From an uncultured bacterium (lineage in GTDB: Bacteria; Cloacimonadota; Cloacimonadia; Cloacimonadales; Cloacimonadaceae), in assembly GCA_937960795.1 (NCBI GenBank), contig CALGPA010000025.1, positions 1 to 18,402 on the forward strand: a stretch of DNA of 18,402 nucleotides. The letters run 5' to 3'. Made by a program: the position numbers and the translations under genes. The notes under the pieces are model-generated. The model worked only from the letters and a program-made list of their open reading frames with translations, ran no database searches and was not told the origin of the DNA. Positions 6,480-14,754 of the stretch are shown here, piece after piece; position 1 is the stretch's first letter; each line of letters opens with the position of its first letter.

Positions 6480-7504
6480 GATCCCTTGCGGCGATAATTC
6501 TTGCTGCCGGCAAAGGCACGCGGATGAAATCTGAGCGTGCCAAAGTCACATTCCCAATATCCGACAAAGCCATGGTCCAAAGAGTGGTGGATACCGCTCT
6601 GGATCTGGATTGCACCAAGATCTCGGTGATCGTAGGCTGGAAAAAGGATACCGTCATAGCAGCCTTGGAAGAAAATGAGAGGCTGGACTTTATCGAGCAA
6701 ACCGAGCAGCTCGGAACCGGACATGCCGTGCAAATGGCAGCTCCATCCTATCAGGGATTTGATGGGGACATTCTCATCCTCTGTGGAGACGTGCCGCTGC
6801 TCTCTGATGAGACGGTGCGCAAGCTGCATGAGCATCATCTGAGAACAAATGCCGCAGCCACAGTGCTGACGGCTGTCCTCGAAGATGCAGGGAAGTATGG
6901 CCGCATGTTGCGCGATGATGCCGGGAAGATCCGCGGGATCGTCGAGTATAAAGACGCTACCGATGAGGAGCGCAAGATCCAAGAATTCAATACCGGGATC
7001 TACTGCTTCAAAGCGCCTGCTCTTCTTTCCGCACTTGAGAAGATCAGCAACCAAAACGAGCAAAACGAGTATTATCTGACCGACGCTTTGAGCATCCTCT
7101 ATGGGCAAAAAGAAAGCGTGGAAAGCGTGATCTTGGAAGATCTCATGGAAGTTTCCGGAGTAAATTCTCAACAGCAGTTGGCTGAATTGGAGCAGATATA
7201 TCTGGACAAGATCCGCAATAAATGGCTCAATAGCGGCGTGATGATGCACAATCCCACCACCATCCATATCGGAGATGACGTGGTCATAATGCCAGATGTA
7301 GAGATCGGGCAAGGCTGTGTGATCAAAGGGCACAGCACCATCGAAAGCGGGGTGGTACTTGGGCCAAATTGCTACATAGCGAATTCGGTCATCTCAAACG
7401 ACTGCATCCTTCAGGGACACAATATCGTCATCGATAGCTTCATCAAAGAGCATGAAGTTTTGGACTTTGGCTTCCGTGTCTTGGAAGAAGAAGATTATGA
7501 ATAA
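6476..7504 (+). CDS. GlmU-type UDP-GlcNAc pyrophosphorylase lacking the acetyltransferase half
   Basis: The first 230 residues are a clear GlmU uridylyltransferase domain: AAGKGTRMKS at 10-19, LGTGHAVQM at 79-87, GDVPLL with D105, E157 in GIVEYKD, N172 in FNTG, and N230 in GVN. These parts normally make UDP-GlcNAc from GlcNAc-1-phosphate and UTP. Bifunctional GlmU is about 450 residues, with a long left-handed beta-helix that acetylates GlcN-1-phosphate. Here the helix is short (about residues 255-325, with hexapeptide-like IGDDVVI and IGQGCVI) and the protein ends at 342. The region with the acetyltransferase histidine and lysines is absent. The end is a normal stop overlapping the next gene by 8 nt, so this is not an evident frameshift. 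GAGGAAAAC precedes ATG 6476. A related sugar nucleotidyltransferase is possible. Confidence 0.85.
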   Translation: MRSLAAIILAAGKGTRMKSERAKVTFPISDKAMVQRVVDTALDLDCTKISVIVGWKKDTVIAALEENERLDFIEQTEQLGTGHAVQMAAPSYQGFDGDILILCGDVPLLSDETVRKLHEHHLRTNAAATVLTAVLEDAGKYGRMLRDDAGKIRGIVEYKDATDEERKIQEFNTGIYCFKAPALLSALEKISNQNEQNEYYLTDALSILYGQKESVESVILEDLMEVSGVNSQQQLAELEQIYLDKIRNKWLNSGVMMHNPTTIHIGDDVVIMPDVEIGQGCVIKGHSTIESGVVLGPNCYIANSVISNDCILQGHNIVIDSFIKEHEVLDFGFRVLEEEDYE

Positions 7505-8003
7505 AGAGAACTACCTCTATTCCCCATGGCGGATAGACTACGTCCTCGGCGAAAAGCCGGGAGATTGCGTGATGTGCAGAGCTGCCGATGAAGATCATGA
7601 TCAGGATAACTTGATCATCCATCGTGGCAAGCGTTGCTATATCATGCTCAATCGCTATCCCTATAATAATGCTCATCTGATGATCGTGCCATTTGCGCAC
7701 CTGAATAGTATCAGCGATCTGGACAAGGAAACCTGGCGTGAGCTTTGCGCCCTGATCCCGATCTGTGAGCGTGCCTATCACGAGAGCTACCATGTGGATG
7801 GTATCAATGTGGGCATCAATCTCGGATCTGCCGCTGGAGCGGGAATAGCGGAGCATCTTCATGTCCACATGGTGCCCAGATGGCAGGGGGATTCAAACTT
7901 TATGAGCGTAGTGGCAGGCGTCAGGGTGATCCCGGAAGCCTTCGAGGAAAGTTGCAGTAAGCTTAAATCTGCTATTGAGCAGCAGATAAAACAGGATGCG
8001 TGA
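7497..8003 (+). CDS. HIT-family hydrolase/phosphorylase (Ap4A phosphorylase-like)
   Basis: Histidine-triad proteins act on nucleotide phosphoanhydrides or phosphoramidates. This 168-residue product carries the triad HLHVHMVPRW (H120, H122, H124), the active-site approach NRYPYNNAHLMIVP at 52-65, and a probable zinc-site pair C24-x2-C27. The N-terminal SPWRIDYV resembles the diadenosine polyphosphate phosphorylase branch of the family, so Ap4A turnover is a reasonable guess but the substrate is unproven. ATG 7497, preceded by a GGAAGAAG stretch and overlapping the glmU-like stop, is preferred to an in-frame ATG at 7452 that lies deeper in the previous gene. It overlaps the next gene by 8 nt. 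Confidence 0.88.
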   Translation: MNKENYLYSPWRIDYVLGEKPGDCVMCRAADEDHDQDNLIIHRGKRCYIMLNRYPYNNAHLMIVPFAHLNSISDLDKETWRELCALIPICERAYHESYHVDGINVGINLGSAAGAGIAEHLHVHMVPRWQGDSNFMSVVAGVRVIPEAFEESCSKLKSAIEQQIKQDA

Positions 8004-8451
8004 AGAGTTGGATTTGACAAACAAGCCCCCTTCAAAAAAGTGGTTCTCAAAGGCTGTGTTGCTTTGGCTTGCTTTTGGCTTAGTCATCGTACTGATCCTC
8101 TGGGCAGTGCTCAGTGGTCGCTTTGCAGGCAGAAGTGAAGAGTTCTCCTATGCGGAAGATCAGCTACCCGCCATCAAGGTGGTGGTCTTAAACGGCTGTG
8201 GCATCTCGCAATTGGCATCCGAATTTGCAACACATCTTTCACGCAAGAACATCGATGTAGTAAGCGTGGGGAATACTCCCCGCCCGGTTTACGACAAGTC
8301 CATCATCGTAATCCGCAAAGGGGACAAACAGGATCTTGCCCGCCTGCAAAGAATGACGGGGATCCAGCGTTGGACAAGCGCTATGAATGAGTTTCACAGT
8401 GCTGATTTTGATATCATTGTCGGGCGCGACTTTGAACAATTTATGAATTAA
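7996..8451 (+). CDS. Membrane-anchored LytR_C domain protein
   Basis: The 151-residue product has a short cytoplasmic N terminus with basic residues, one membrane segment at about 20-40, and an extracytoplasmic LytR C-terminal-type domain from about 58 onward (VVVLNGCGISQLASEFA, then the VVSVGN strand and DIIVGRD near the end). In Gram-positive bacteria this domain follows the LytR-CpsA-Psr catalytic domain, which attaches polymers to peptidoglycan. Here that catalytic domain is absent. Many genomes place lytR-type genes directly before rsfS, as here, which supports the assignment. Function is unknown; a role in envelope assembly is inference. ATG 7996 overlaps the previous stop by 8 nt. Confidence 0.75.
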   Translation: MREELDLTNKPPSKKWFSKAVLLWLAFGLVIVLILWAVLSGRFAGRSEEFSYAEDQLPAIKVVVLNGCGISQLASEFATHLSRKNIDVVSVGNTPRPVYDKSIIVIRKGDKQDLARLQRMTGIQRWTSAMNEFHSADFDIIVGRDFEQFMN

Positions 8452-8454
8452 AGT

Positions 8455-8461
8455 GGAGGAG
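8455..8461 (+). promoter_or_regulatory. Ribosome binding site that points to a TTG start for rsfS
   Basis: GGAGGAG is the strongest Shine-Dalgarno of the gene run and lies 3 nt before TTG 8465 (5-6 nt from its GGAGG core). The in-frame GTG at 8453 lies ahead of it, overlapping its first base, and has no binding site of its own. Confidence 0.6.
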
Positions 8462-8464
8462 ATA

Positions 8465-8818
8465 TTGCAGGACAATATCAAGCTTAAAGCCATCTTGGAA
8501 TGGCTCACCGAGAAGAAAGCCGAAGACATCCGTGTCTATGAAGTGGAAGGCAAGACTGATTACACAGACGTAATCGTAGTATGTGAAGGCCAAGCCGATC
8601 TGCATAACAAAGCCATCGCGGATCACCTGATCGACATGGCAAAAGCCAACAAGTTTCGCGTTCTCAGCAAAGAAGGTGTGGATTCCGCTCAGTGGATCTT
8701 GATCGATATCGGAGATATCGTCGTGCACATCTTCCTGCCCCAAACCCGTGATTTTTACAAGATTGATGAACTTTTTGAACAGGTAAAAAACCGTGATCCG
8801 CAAGAGGGGACTCAATGA
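8465..8818 (+). CDS. rsfS: Ribosomal silencing factor RsfS
   Basis: RsfS (Iojap/YbeB family) binds ribosomal protein uL14 and blocks joining of the subunits when nutrients are low. The product matches the small DUF143 fold, with a typical core VYEVEGKTDYTDVIVVCEG, then the conserved region around SKEGVDSAQWILIDIGDIVVHIF. TTG 8465 gives 117 residues; GTG 8453 would add four more residues (MEEI) but lacks a binding site. The nucleotidyltransferase nadD, often its neighbour, is not nearby. The TGA overlaps the argS ATG (ATGA). Confidence 0.93.
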   Translation: MQDNIKLKAILEWLTEKKAEDIRVYEVEGKTDYTDVIVVCEGQADLHNKAIADHLIDMAKANKFRVLSKEGVDSAQWILIDIGDIVVHIFLPQTRDFYKIDELFEQVKNRDPQEGTQ

Positions 8819-10467
8819 TCAAAGAGATTATTCACGCTCAATTGATTGAGTGTTTAGAAGCTTTGGGCATCTCTCACGAAAAGGAGTTTTCGGTCGAGAT
8901 TCCAAACAACACCGAGCATGGGGACTACTCCAGCAACTGCGCCATGATCCTTGCCAAGGAAAACAAGACTTCACCCAAGGTCTTGGCAGACAAGATCAAA
9001 GGCGCGCTCAAAAAGAACAAAGACTTCAAAAAGATCGAGATAGCAGGGCCGGGATTCATCAATTTCGTGCTCTCCCCTTCCTTTTTCCAGCGGATCTTTT
9101 GGGAGATCCGCCAAGCGGAAGACAGCTATGCGGATTCAGAATTTGGCGCAAATGAGAAAGTCCTTCTGGAATTTGTCTCAGCCAATCCCACGGGACCGCT
9201 AAACATCGTAAGTGCTCGTGCCGCTGCCTTTGGTGACACCCTCTATAGAGTCATGAAGAAGGTCGGCTTTGCCCCCGCTCGGGAGTTTTATATCAACGAC
9301 GCCGGCAACCAAGTGGACATCCTCGCGGAGTCCTTGGAGCTGAGATTGCGCGAGCTTCATGGCGACAACATCGGCGAATTCCCCTATGAAGCATATCATG
9401 GTGAGTATGTAAAACATCTTGCGCAGAAGCTGAATTCCACCGAAGGTGTGCGCGTCTTTATGATGACCGAGAAGGATCGCATCGACCACCTTAAGGAATT
9501 TGCCCTTTCTGAGCTCTTGGAGATGCAACGCAATTCCCTAGAGCGCTTTGACGTAGTCTTTGATGGCTGGGTCTCAGAAAAGACACTTCGCGCTGAAGGA
9601 GTGGTCGAAGAAGTGCTCTCCTATCTCACTGAAGCGGATTGTACCTTCGAAAAAGATGACGCCATCTGGTTTGCCTCATCCAAATATGGAGACGACAAAG
9701 ACCGCGTGTTGATGAAGTCAGACGGCTCCATCACCTATTTTGTGCCCGATCTTGCCTATCATCTGACCAAATTGCAGAGAGGATTCACCACCCTCATCGA
9801 CATCTTTGGCCCTGATCATCACGGCTATGTTCCGCGCATCAGAGCTGCCTTCCAAGCCTTGGGCTATGATGAAAAGATGCTTGAAATCATTTTCCTGCAG
9901 CAGGTCAACCTCTTCGAAAGCGGCGAGCGGGTCAAGATGAGCAAACGCGCCGGAAAGATCGTCACTATGGATGATCTGATCGATGAAGTCGGCAAAGATG
10001 CCGCCAGATATTTCTTCATCGCCAGAAAAGCAAGCGCTCATCTGAATTTTGATCTGGAACTTGCACTGAAGCAAAACAATGAAAACCCAGTCTACTACTG
10101 CCAATACGCCCATGCCCGGATCGCCAGCATCATCAAAAAAGCAAAGAAAGAAAAGATCTGGCCAAAGAGCTTTAAGAAAGAACTCCTGGCGAAGCTAAAC
10201 AAAGCCGAGGAACTAACCATCATCCAAAAGCTCGCTGATCTCCCGGAGCTGCTCAGATTGATCTCAATCCATCGTGAGCCCCATCGCCTAACGACTTATA
10301 TGGAAGAGCTTTCTGCCATGATCCATAAATACTATGCACGCTATCAGATCGTGAATCCCAAGAGCAAAGAGCTTTCTCAAGCCAGACTCATGCTTTTAGA
10401 GACGGCCAAGGGCGTGATGGCCATCGTGTTTGAGCTCATGGGAATATCCGCTCCGGAAAAGATGTAA
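8815..10467 (+). CDS. argS: Arginyl-tRNA synthetase with atypical HIGH motif
   Basis: ArgS charges tRNA-Arg. The 550-residue class I enzyme has an N-terminal tRNA-binding domain (about 1-110), the catalytic Rossmann domain, and a C-terminal anticodon-binding DALR domain (about 430-550). The family motif SANPTGPL lies at 122-129, but the following signature reads NIVSAR (130-135) instead of the usual HVGHxR, so both HIGH histidines are missing. A clear KMSKR is present at 374-378, whereas many ArgS proteins lack that motif. The frame is intact and the domains are complete, so I read this as a divergent functional branch rather than a pseudogene; I recall similar versions in other phyla. AGAGGGGA precedes ATG 8815. 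Confidence 0.96.
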   Translation: MIKEIIHAQLIECLEALGISHEKEFSVEIPNNTEHGDYSSNCAMILAKENKTSPKVLADKIKGALKKNKDFKKIEIAGPGFINFVLSPSFFQRIFWEIRQAEDSYADSEFGANEKVLLEFVSANPTGPLNIVSARAAAFGDTLYRVMKKVGFAPAREFYINDAGNQVDILAESLELRLRELHGDNIGEFPYEAYHGEYVKHLAQKLNSTEGVRVFMMTEKDRIDHLKEFALSELLEMQRNSLERFDVVFDGWVSEKTLRAEGVVEEVLSYLTEADCTFEKDDAIWFASSKYGDDKDRVLMKSDGSITYFVPDLAYHLTKLQRGFTTLIDIFGPDHHGYVPRIRAAFQALGYDEKMLEIIFLQQVNLFESGERVKMSKRAGKIVTMDDLIDEVGKDAARYFFIARKASAHLNFDLELALKQNNENPVYYCQYAHARIASIIKKAKKEKIWPKSFKKELLAKLNKAEELTIIQKLADLPELLRLISIHREPHRLTTYMEELSAMIHKYYARYQIVNPKSKELSQARLMLLETAKGVMAIVFELMGISAPEKM

Positions 10468-10471
10468 GATC

Positions 10472-10903
10472 ATGTGCCGCTTGATGCGTGAGATGACAGA
10501 AAGTGATTTGAGCCTGGTGATCGAGATCGAGAACCGGGCTTTCACTCATCCTTGGCCAAAGCAGGCTTTTGAGGAGATTCTCTCCCATTATGCTCGGGTT
10601 TTACTGCTCGACGGAAAGGTGATCGGATACATCCTTTACCACGTGATCTTGGACGAAGCAATCGTCCTCAACTTTGCGATTGATCCTGATCTCCATGGTG
10701 CCGGACACGGTGACTTTCTTTTCTCTGAAAGCCTCAAAGAGCTCCGGTCTTTTGGCAGTAGGGTCTTCTATCTGGACGTGCGGGAGTCCAATGCCCCCGC
10801 CATTGGTCTATATGAAAAGTACGGTTTCAGCAAGATGGGCATCCGCAAAGAGTACTACTCGGATCCCACGGAAAATGCCATCGTCATGGCGCTGATCCAA
10901 TGA
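10472..10903 (+). CDS. rimI: RimI-type GNAT N-acetyltransferase
   Basis: RimI acetylates the N-terminal alanine of ribosomal protein bS18 and sometimes other proteins. The 143-residue product shows the GNAT acetyl-CoA loop LHGAGHGDFL at 74-83 and the RimI-like LDVRESNAPAIGLYEKYGF at 101-119, where the usual LEVR glutamate is aspartate. The C terminus YYSDPTENAIVMAL also fits RimI. ATG 10472, 4 nt after argS, is chosen; ATG 10484 or 10493 are alternatives because no strong binding site is visible. The usual companion tsaB is absent. A GNAT with another protein substrate cannot be excluded. Confidence 0.8.
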   Translation: MCRLMREMTESDLSLVIEIENRAFTHPWPKQAFEEILSHYARVLLLDGKVIGYILYHVILDEAIVLNFAIDPDLHGAGHGDFLFSESLKELRSFGSRVFYLDVRESNAPAIGLYEKYGFSKMGIRKEYYSDPTENAIVMALIQ

Positions 10904-10922
10904 GGAAAACAAGGAACCGGAC

Positions 10923-12524
10923 ATGATACATGAATATGATTATCTGGTGATTGGCAGCGGCATCGCGGGCTTGATCTTTGCCCTTCAAGTCTCTGCCCAC
11001 GGCAAGGTCGCGATCGTCACCAAAAGCGGCCTCTATGACTGCAATACGGACTACGCGCAAGGCGGAATAGCCGCCGTCTTGGATGTTGCAGATTCTTTTG
11101 AAGAACACATCGAGGATACCTTCTGCGCCGGAGCAGATCTTGGCAAGAAAGCAGTGATCCGCCGGATCATCGAGCAAGGACCCCAATTGATCCAATACCT
11201 GATCGATCTCGGCACGGATTTCACCAGACGTGACGATAGCTACGACCGCCGCTTGGAAAATCTCTCCCTCACTCTCGAAGGAGGACACACCCATCGCAGA
11301 GTAGCCTACGCCGCGGACAGCACCGGACATCAGATCATGCAAGCCCTCATCGCCCGAGTCCACGAAAATCCCGCCATCGACATCTTTGAATACCACATCG
11401 CCATAGATCTGATCACCCAACATCATGTCACAAACGACGATGGCTTCATCCCCGGCATCTCTTGCTGGGGCGCATATGTGATGGACGCCGCCACAAACAA
11501 GGTGGATGTCTTCAAGGCTCACAAGACCATGCTCGCCACCGGCGGTGCAGCTCAGATCTACGCGCACAATACTAATCCTGATATTGCCACCGGAGATGGC
11601 ATGGCGATGGCGCGCCTTGCCGGAGGAAGATTGGCAAATATGGAGTTTGTCCAGTTTCACCCCACCGCCTTTTGGAGCCCGGAAGGAGACACCTTCCTGA
11701 TCTCCGAAGCGGTACGCGGAGAAGGCGCTATCCTTCGCCTCCTTGATGGCAGCAGCTTCATGGAAGGCTATCACCCCAAAGGCAATCTCGCCCCACGGGA
11801 TGTGGTCTCTCGCGCCATCGACAGCGAACTCAAGCGGCGTGGCGAGAAGTTTTGCTGGCTAGACGCCACCGGCATCCCCGCCGAGCAGCTACGCAAGCAC
11901 TTTCCCTATATCGACAGTCGCCTCAGAGAACGCGGCATAGACTTCAGCAAGGAGCCCATCCCCGTAGCCCCGGCTGCTCACTATTTTTGCGGAGGCGTGA
12001 TCTCCACCATCGATGGCAGAACCGATATTCGCAATCTCTTCGCCGCTGGAGAAGTGGCTTGCACAGGGCTTCACGGCGCAAACCGCCTGGCATCAAACTC
12101 CCTTTTGGAAGCCCTCGTCGTGGCATACAACGCGGCAAATCACCCCTCCATCAAAGACAAAGCTAGTTTCCCAAATATCCCGCCCTGGCGGCTCATGGGA
12201 GATTTCAATGAAAATGAGTGGGTGGTCATCAGCCACAATCGCGAGATCATCGGCACGATCATGCACGGCTATTGCGGCATCCGCAGATCCCGTCGCTTGC
12301 TCAAGTACGCTCTTTCAAGATTGGAGAACATCTACAACGAGATCAATAACTTCTACCAACACAATGCAGTCCGCAAGGAAGTGGTGGAGACCAGAAACAT
12401 GGCAGTGATCGCCATCGCCGTGATCCGCAGCGCTCTCACCCGCAAAGAAAGCCGTGGAGCCCACTTCCTGATCGACAATCCCGGTCGTGATGATCTGCAT
12501 TTCATCCACGATACCATCATCTAA
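10923..12524 (+). CDS. nadB: L-aspartate oxidase NadB
   Basis: NadB oxidises L-aspartate to iminoaspartate, which NadA condenses to quinolinate for NAD synthesis. Under anaerobic conditions fumarate can serve as electron acceptor. The 533-residue flavoprotein begins with the FAD dinucleotide motif GSGIAGL (11-17). It contains the family blocks EGGHTHRRVAYAADSTG, FVQFHPTAF, SEAVRGEGA, PRDVVSRAID, VAPAAHYFCGGV and GLHGANRLASNSLLEALV, covering the substrate-binding histidines and arginines seen in the E. coli enzyme. The C-terminal helical domain is present. A binding site AAGGA lies about 8 nt before ATG 10923. nadA and nadC are not in the window. Confidence 0.96.
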   Translation: MIHEYDYLVIGSGIAGLIFALQVSAHGKVAIVTKSGLYDCNTDYAQGGIAAVLDVADSFEEHIEDTFCAGADLGKKAVIRRIIEQGPQLIQYLIDLGTDFTRRDDSYDRRLENLSLTLEGGHTHRRVAYAADSTGHQIMQALIARVHENPAIDIFEYHIAIDLITQHHVTNDDGFIPGISCWGAYVMDAATNKVDVFKAHKTMLATGGAAQIYAHNTNPDIATGDGMAMARLAGGRLANMEFVQFHPTAFWSPEGDTFLISEAVRGEGAILRLLDGSSFMEGYHPKGNLAPRDVVSRAIDSELKRRGEKFCWLDATGIPAEQLRKHFPYIDSRLRERGIDFSKEPIPVAPAAHYFCGGVISTIDGRTDIRNLFAAGEVACTGLHGANRLASNSLLEALVVAYNAANHPSIKDKASFPNIPPWRLMGDFNENEWVVISHNREIIGTIMHGYCGIRRSRRLLKYALSRLENIYNEINNFYQHNAVRKEVVETRNMAVIAIAVIRSALTRKESRGAHFLIDNPGRDDLHFIHDTII

Positions 12525-12533
12525 GGAGACAAG

Positions 12534-13142
12534 ATGCGCGGCAAATTTATCACTTTTGAAGGAATCGAAGGCAGCGGCAAGAGCACTCAGATCAAGCTCT
12601 TGGCCAGCTATCTGGAAGAGCAGGGCATCGCTCATATCTTGACTCGGGAGCCCGGAGGCACGCCGATCGCCGAAACCATCCGCCGAATCCTGCTGGATCC
12701 CGCTTGCAAAGAGATGCTTCCGGAGACCGAGCTCCTCCTATATTGCGCCTCTCGAGCCCAACACACGGGCGAGCTGATCATCCCTGCTCTGGAAGCCGGC
12801 AAGATGGTGATCTCAGATCGCTATTTTGACAGCAGCTATGCCTACCAAGGCGCTGCCCGCAAGCTGGATCTCTCGATCATTGATACTCTTACCGATTTCG
12901 CCACATATCACACCAATCCCGATCTCACCATCCTCCTAGACCTCCCCGTCGAGGAAGGAATGAAGCGCATCAAATCCCGAGATCTCGACCGCTTGGAACA
13001 AGAAGAGCTCAGCTTTCACTACAAAGTGCGAGAACAGTTTTTATTTATTGCCAAAAAAGCCGCCTCCAGATATCTTGTAATAGATGCAAGCCAGCCTCCG
13101 GATCGCATCCACACTGAGATTGTCCGGGCGCTAAATTTTTGA
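12534..13142 (+). CDS. tmk: Thymidylate kinase
   Basis: Tmk phosphorylates dTMP to dTDP for DNA synthesis. The 202-residue product has the P-loop GIEGSGKST at 10-18, the substrate-binding REPGGTP at 38-44, the DRYFDSSYAYQG block starting at D95, and an arginine-rich LID stretch (KSRDLDRLEQEE) from about 147. Length is typical. A strong AAGGAGA overlaps the nadB stop and sits 6 nt before ATG 12534. In many bacteria tmk adjoins holB; here it adjoins an S41 protease. Confidence 0.96.
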   Translation: MRGKFITFEGIEGSGKSTQIKLLASYLEEQGIAHILTREPGGTPIAETIRRILLDPACKEMLPETELLLYCASRAQHTGELIIPALEAGKMVISDRYFDSSYAYQGAARKLDLSIIDTLTDFATYHTNPDLTILLDLPVEEGMKRIKSRDLDRLEQEELSFHYKVREQFLFIAKKAASRYLVIDASQPPDRIHTEIVRALNF

Positions 13143-13155
13143 TAGGAGAACACGC

Positions 13156-14748
13156 ATGAAGCCAAAACAACGCACTGCACTCATCACCATCATGGGAGTT
13201 TGGCTACTATCAGCCTTTCTGCTCATGATCGCCACAAACGCCTTTGCGCAGTCGCGTCCTGCACCGGGGAACATCTACAGTCAGATCCAGCTTTTTAGCG
13301 AAGTTTTGCAGAAACTCAAGCAAAACTACGTCACCGATCTCTCCGATGAAGAGCTGATCGAAGCAGCCATAAACGGCATGCTGGGCTCCACAGATCCGCA
13401 TACTACATATTTTACTCAAGAGCAATTCCGAGATTTCACCACCAGCACTCGAGGATCTTTTGGCGGCCTCGGCATCCAGATAGATAAGATCGGCGAATTC
13501 ATCACCGTGGTCTCCCCCATCGAAGGCACACCCGCCTATCGCATGGGCATCACGGCAGGAGATCGCATCATCAAGGTCGACGACGAAAGCATAGTAGGCG
13601 TCACCACGGACGAATCCATCAAGAAGATGAGAGGTCCCGTGGGCAGCACCGTGGTCATCACGATCTCCCGTCCTGGCATCGCCGAACCCATAGATTTTAC
13701 CATCGTGCGTGAAAACATCAAGATCAAAAGCGTGCCCTATAGCTTCAAAATGGACAACGGCGTAGGCTATATCCGCATCAGCCAGTTTAACGAAAACACC
13801 ACCACCGAGCTTAGAACAGCCCTAGCTGATCTGGAAGAAGAAGGCATCCGCGGACTCATCATCGATCTGCGCTTCAACCCCGGCGGCTTGCTCGATCAAG
13901 CAGTGGACACGGTCAATGAATTCATCGGCCACAACAAACTCGTGGTCGAGACCAAAGGCCGCACTCGCCAAGAAGCGCTCTATACACGCTATACCACCAA
14001 AGAGCGAGATTATCCCATCATCGCCTTGGTTAACGAAGCCTCAGCTTCTGCCTCAGAAATCTTCGCGGGAAGCCTCCAAGACTGGGATAAGGGACTTGTC
14101 GTGGGCAAAAACACCTTTGGCAAAGGCAGCGTGCAACAGCTCATCCCGCTCTCAAACGGCAATGGCATCAAAATCACCACCTCATACTACTACATCAAAA
14201 GCGGACGCTGCATCCACAAAATGAGCAATGATCGCCTGCTTTTGGGCGAGAATCTCAGCCAAGAAGATCTGCAAAAAGAAGACGATGACAATCACAACCA
14301 CGTCTACTACACCTCCCGCGGACGCGAAGTCTATGGCGGCGGCGGCATCACTCCGGATATTGAGATTGACAACGACCTTCTCACCCGCTTTGGCATCGAG
14401 CTGCGCCGCAAAAACGTCTTCTTCAACTACGCCGTGGACTATCTGGTAGATCACGATCGCCAGATCTCACTGGATCCCAAGATCACTCCGGAGATCTTTA
14501 GCGATTTCCTCAGATATACGGAATCACTCGATATCAGCTATTCCCAGGCCGATCTCGATAGCACCCGCAGCTTTATTGAAAACAGCATCAAAAGCGAACT
14601 CGTGCGTAAAGTGCACGGAGATCTGCAGGCATACAAAATCACCCTTTCAGGGGATAATCAACTGCAAAAAGCCGTCTCGCTCTTCGATCGCTTCCGCGAT
14701 CTGGACGAGATGTTTATCTATGCGGAAGATTATAATAAACAAAGGTAG
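13156..14748 (+). CDS. Periplasmic C-terminal processing protease (S41, PDZ)
   Basis: This is a tail-specific serine protease of the CtpA/CtpB/Prc group. The 530-residue precursor starts with a signal peptide (basic start, hydrophobic stretch about 8-27, likely cleavage after AFA at 29-31). A helical N-terminal region follows, then a PDZ domain at about 98-185 with the GGLGIQI carboxylate-binding region, then the S41 domain. The catalytic serine is expected at S298 (in ASASASEIF) and the lysine at K323 (in TFGKGSVQ), with Q327 also conserved. GREVYGGGGITPD near 390-401 is typical. About 115 further residues extend past the core. It probably trims exported or lipoprotein substrates in the envelope. 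It is followed 6 nt later by a response regulator. Confidence 0.94.
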   Translation: MKPKQRTALITIMGVWLLSAFLLMIATNAFAQSRPAPGNIYSQIQLFSEVLQKLKQNYVTDLSDEELIEAAINGMLGSTDPHTTYFTQEQFRDFTTSTRGSFGGLGIQIDKIGEFITVVSPIEGTPAYRMGITAGDRIIKVDDESIVGVTTDESIKKMRGPVGSTVVITISRPGIAEPIDFTIVRENIKIKSVPYSFKMDNGVGYIRISQFNENTTTELRTALADLEEEGIRGLIIDLRFNPGGLLDQAVDTVNEFIGHNKLVVETKGRTRQEALYTRYTTKERDYPIIALVNEASASASEIFAGSLQDWDKGLVVGKNTFGKGSVQQLIPLSNGNGIKITTSYYYIKSGRCIHKMSNDRLLLGENLSQEDLQKEDDDNHNHVYYTSRGREVYGGGGITPDIEIDNDLLTRFGIELRRKNVFFNYAVDYLVDHDRQISLDPKITPEIFSDFLRYTESLDISYSQADLDSTRSFIENSIKSELVRKVHGDLQAYKITLSGDNQLQKAVSLFDRFRDLDEMFIYAEDYNKQR

Positions 14749-14754
14749 GGTCAT

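Noticed and set aside
6461..7333. Long open frame of 290 codons on the - strand
   Set aside because: It lies wholly antisense to the glmU-like gene, whose + strand protein has clear family motifs. The antisense product resembles nothing I know.
8815..10467. argS as a pseudogene because HIGH is missing
   Set aside because: The frame is uninterrupted at normal length, with KMSKR and all domains present, and the changed motif is embedded in otherwise conserved sequence.
10884..11774. Open frame of 296 codons on the - strand
   Set aside because: Antisense to nadB, whose protein is complete and well conserved; a by-product of codon bias.
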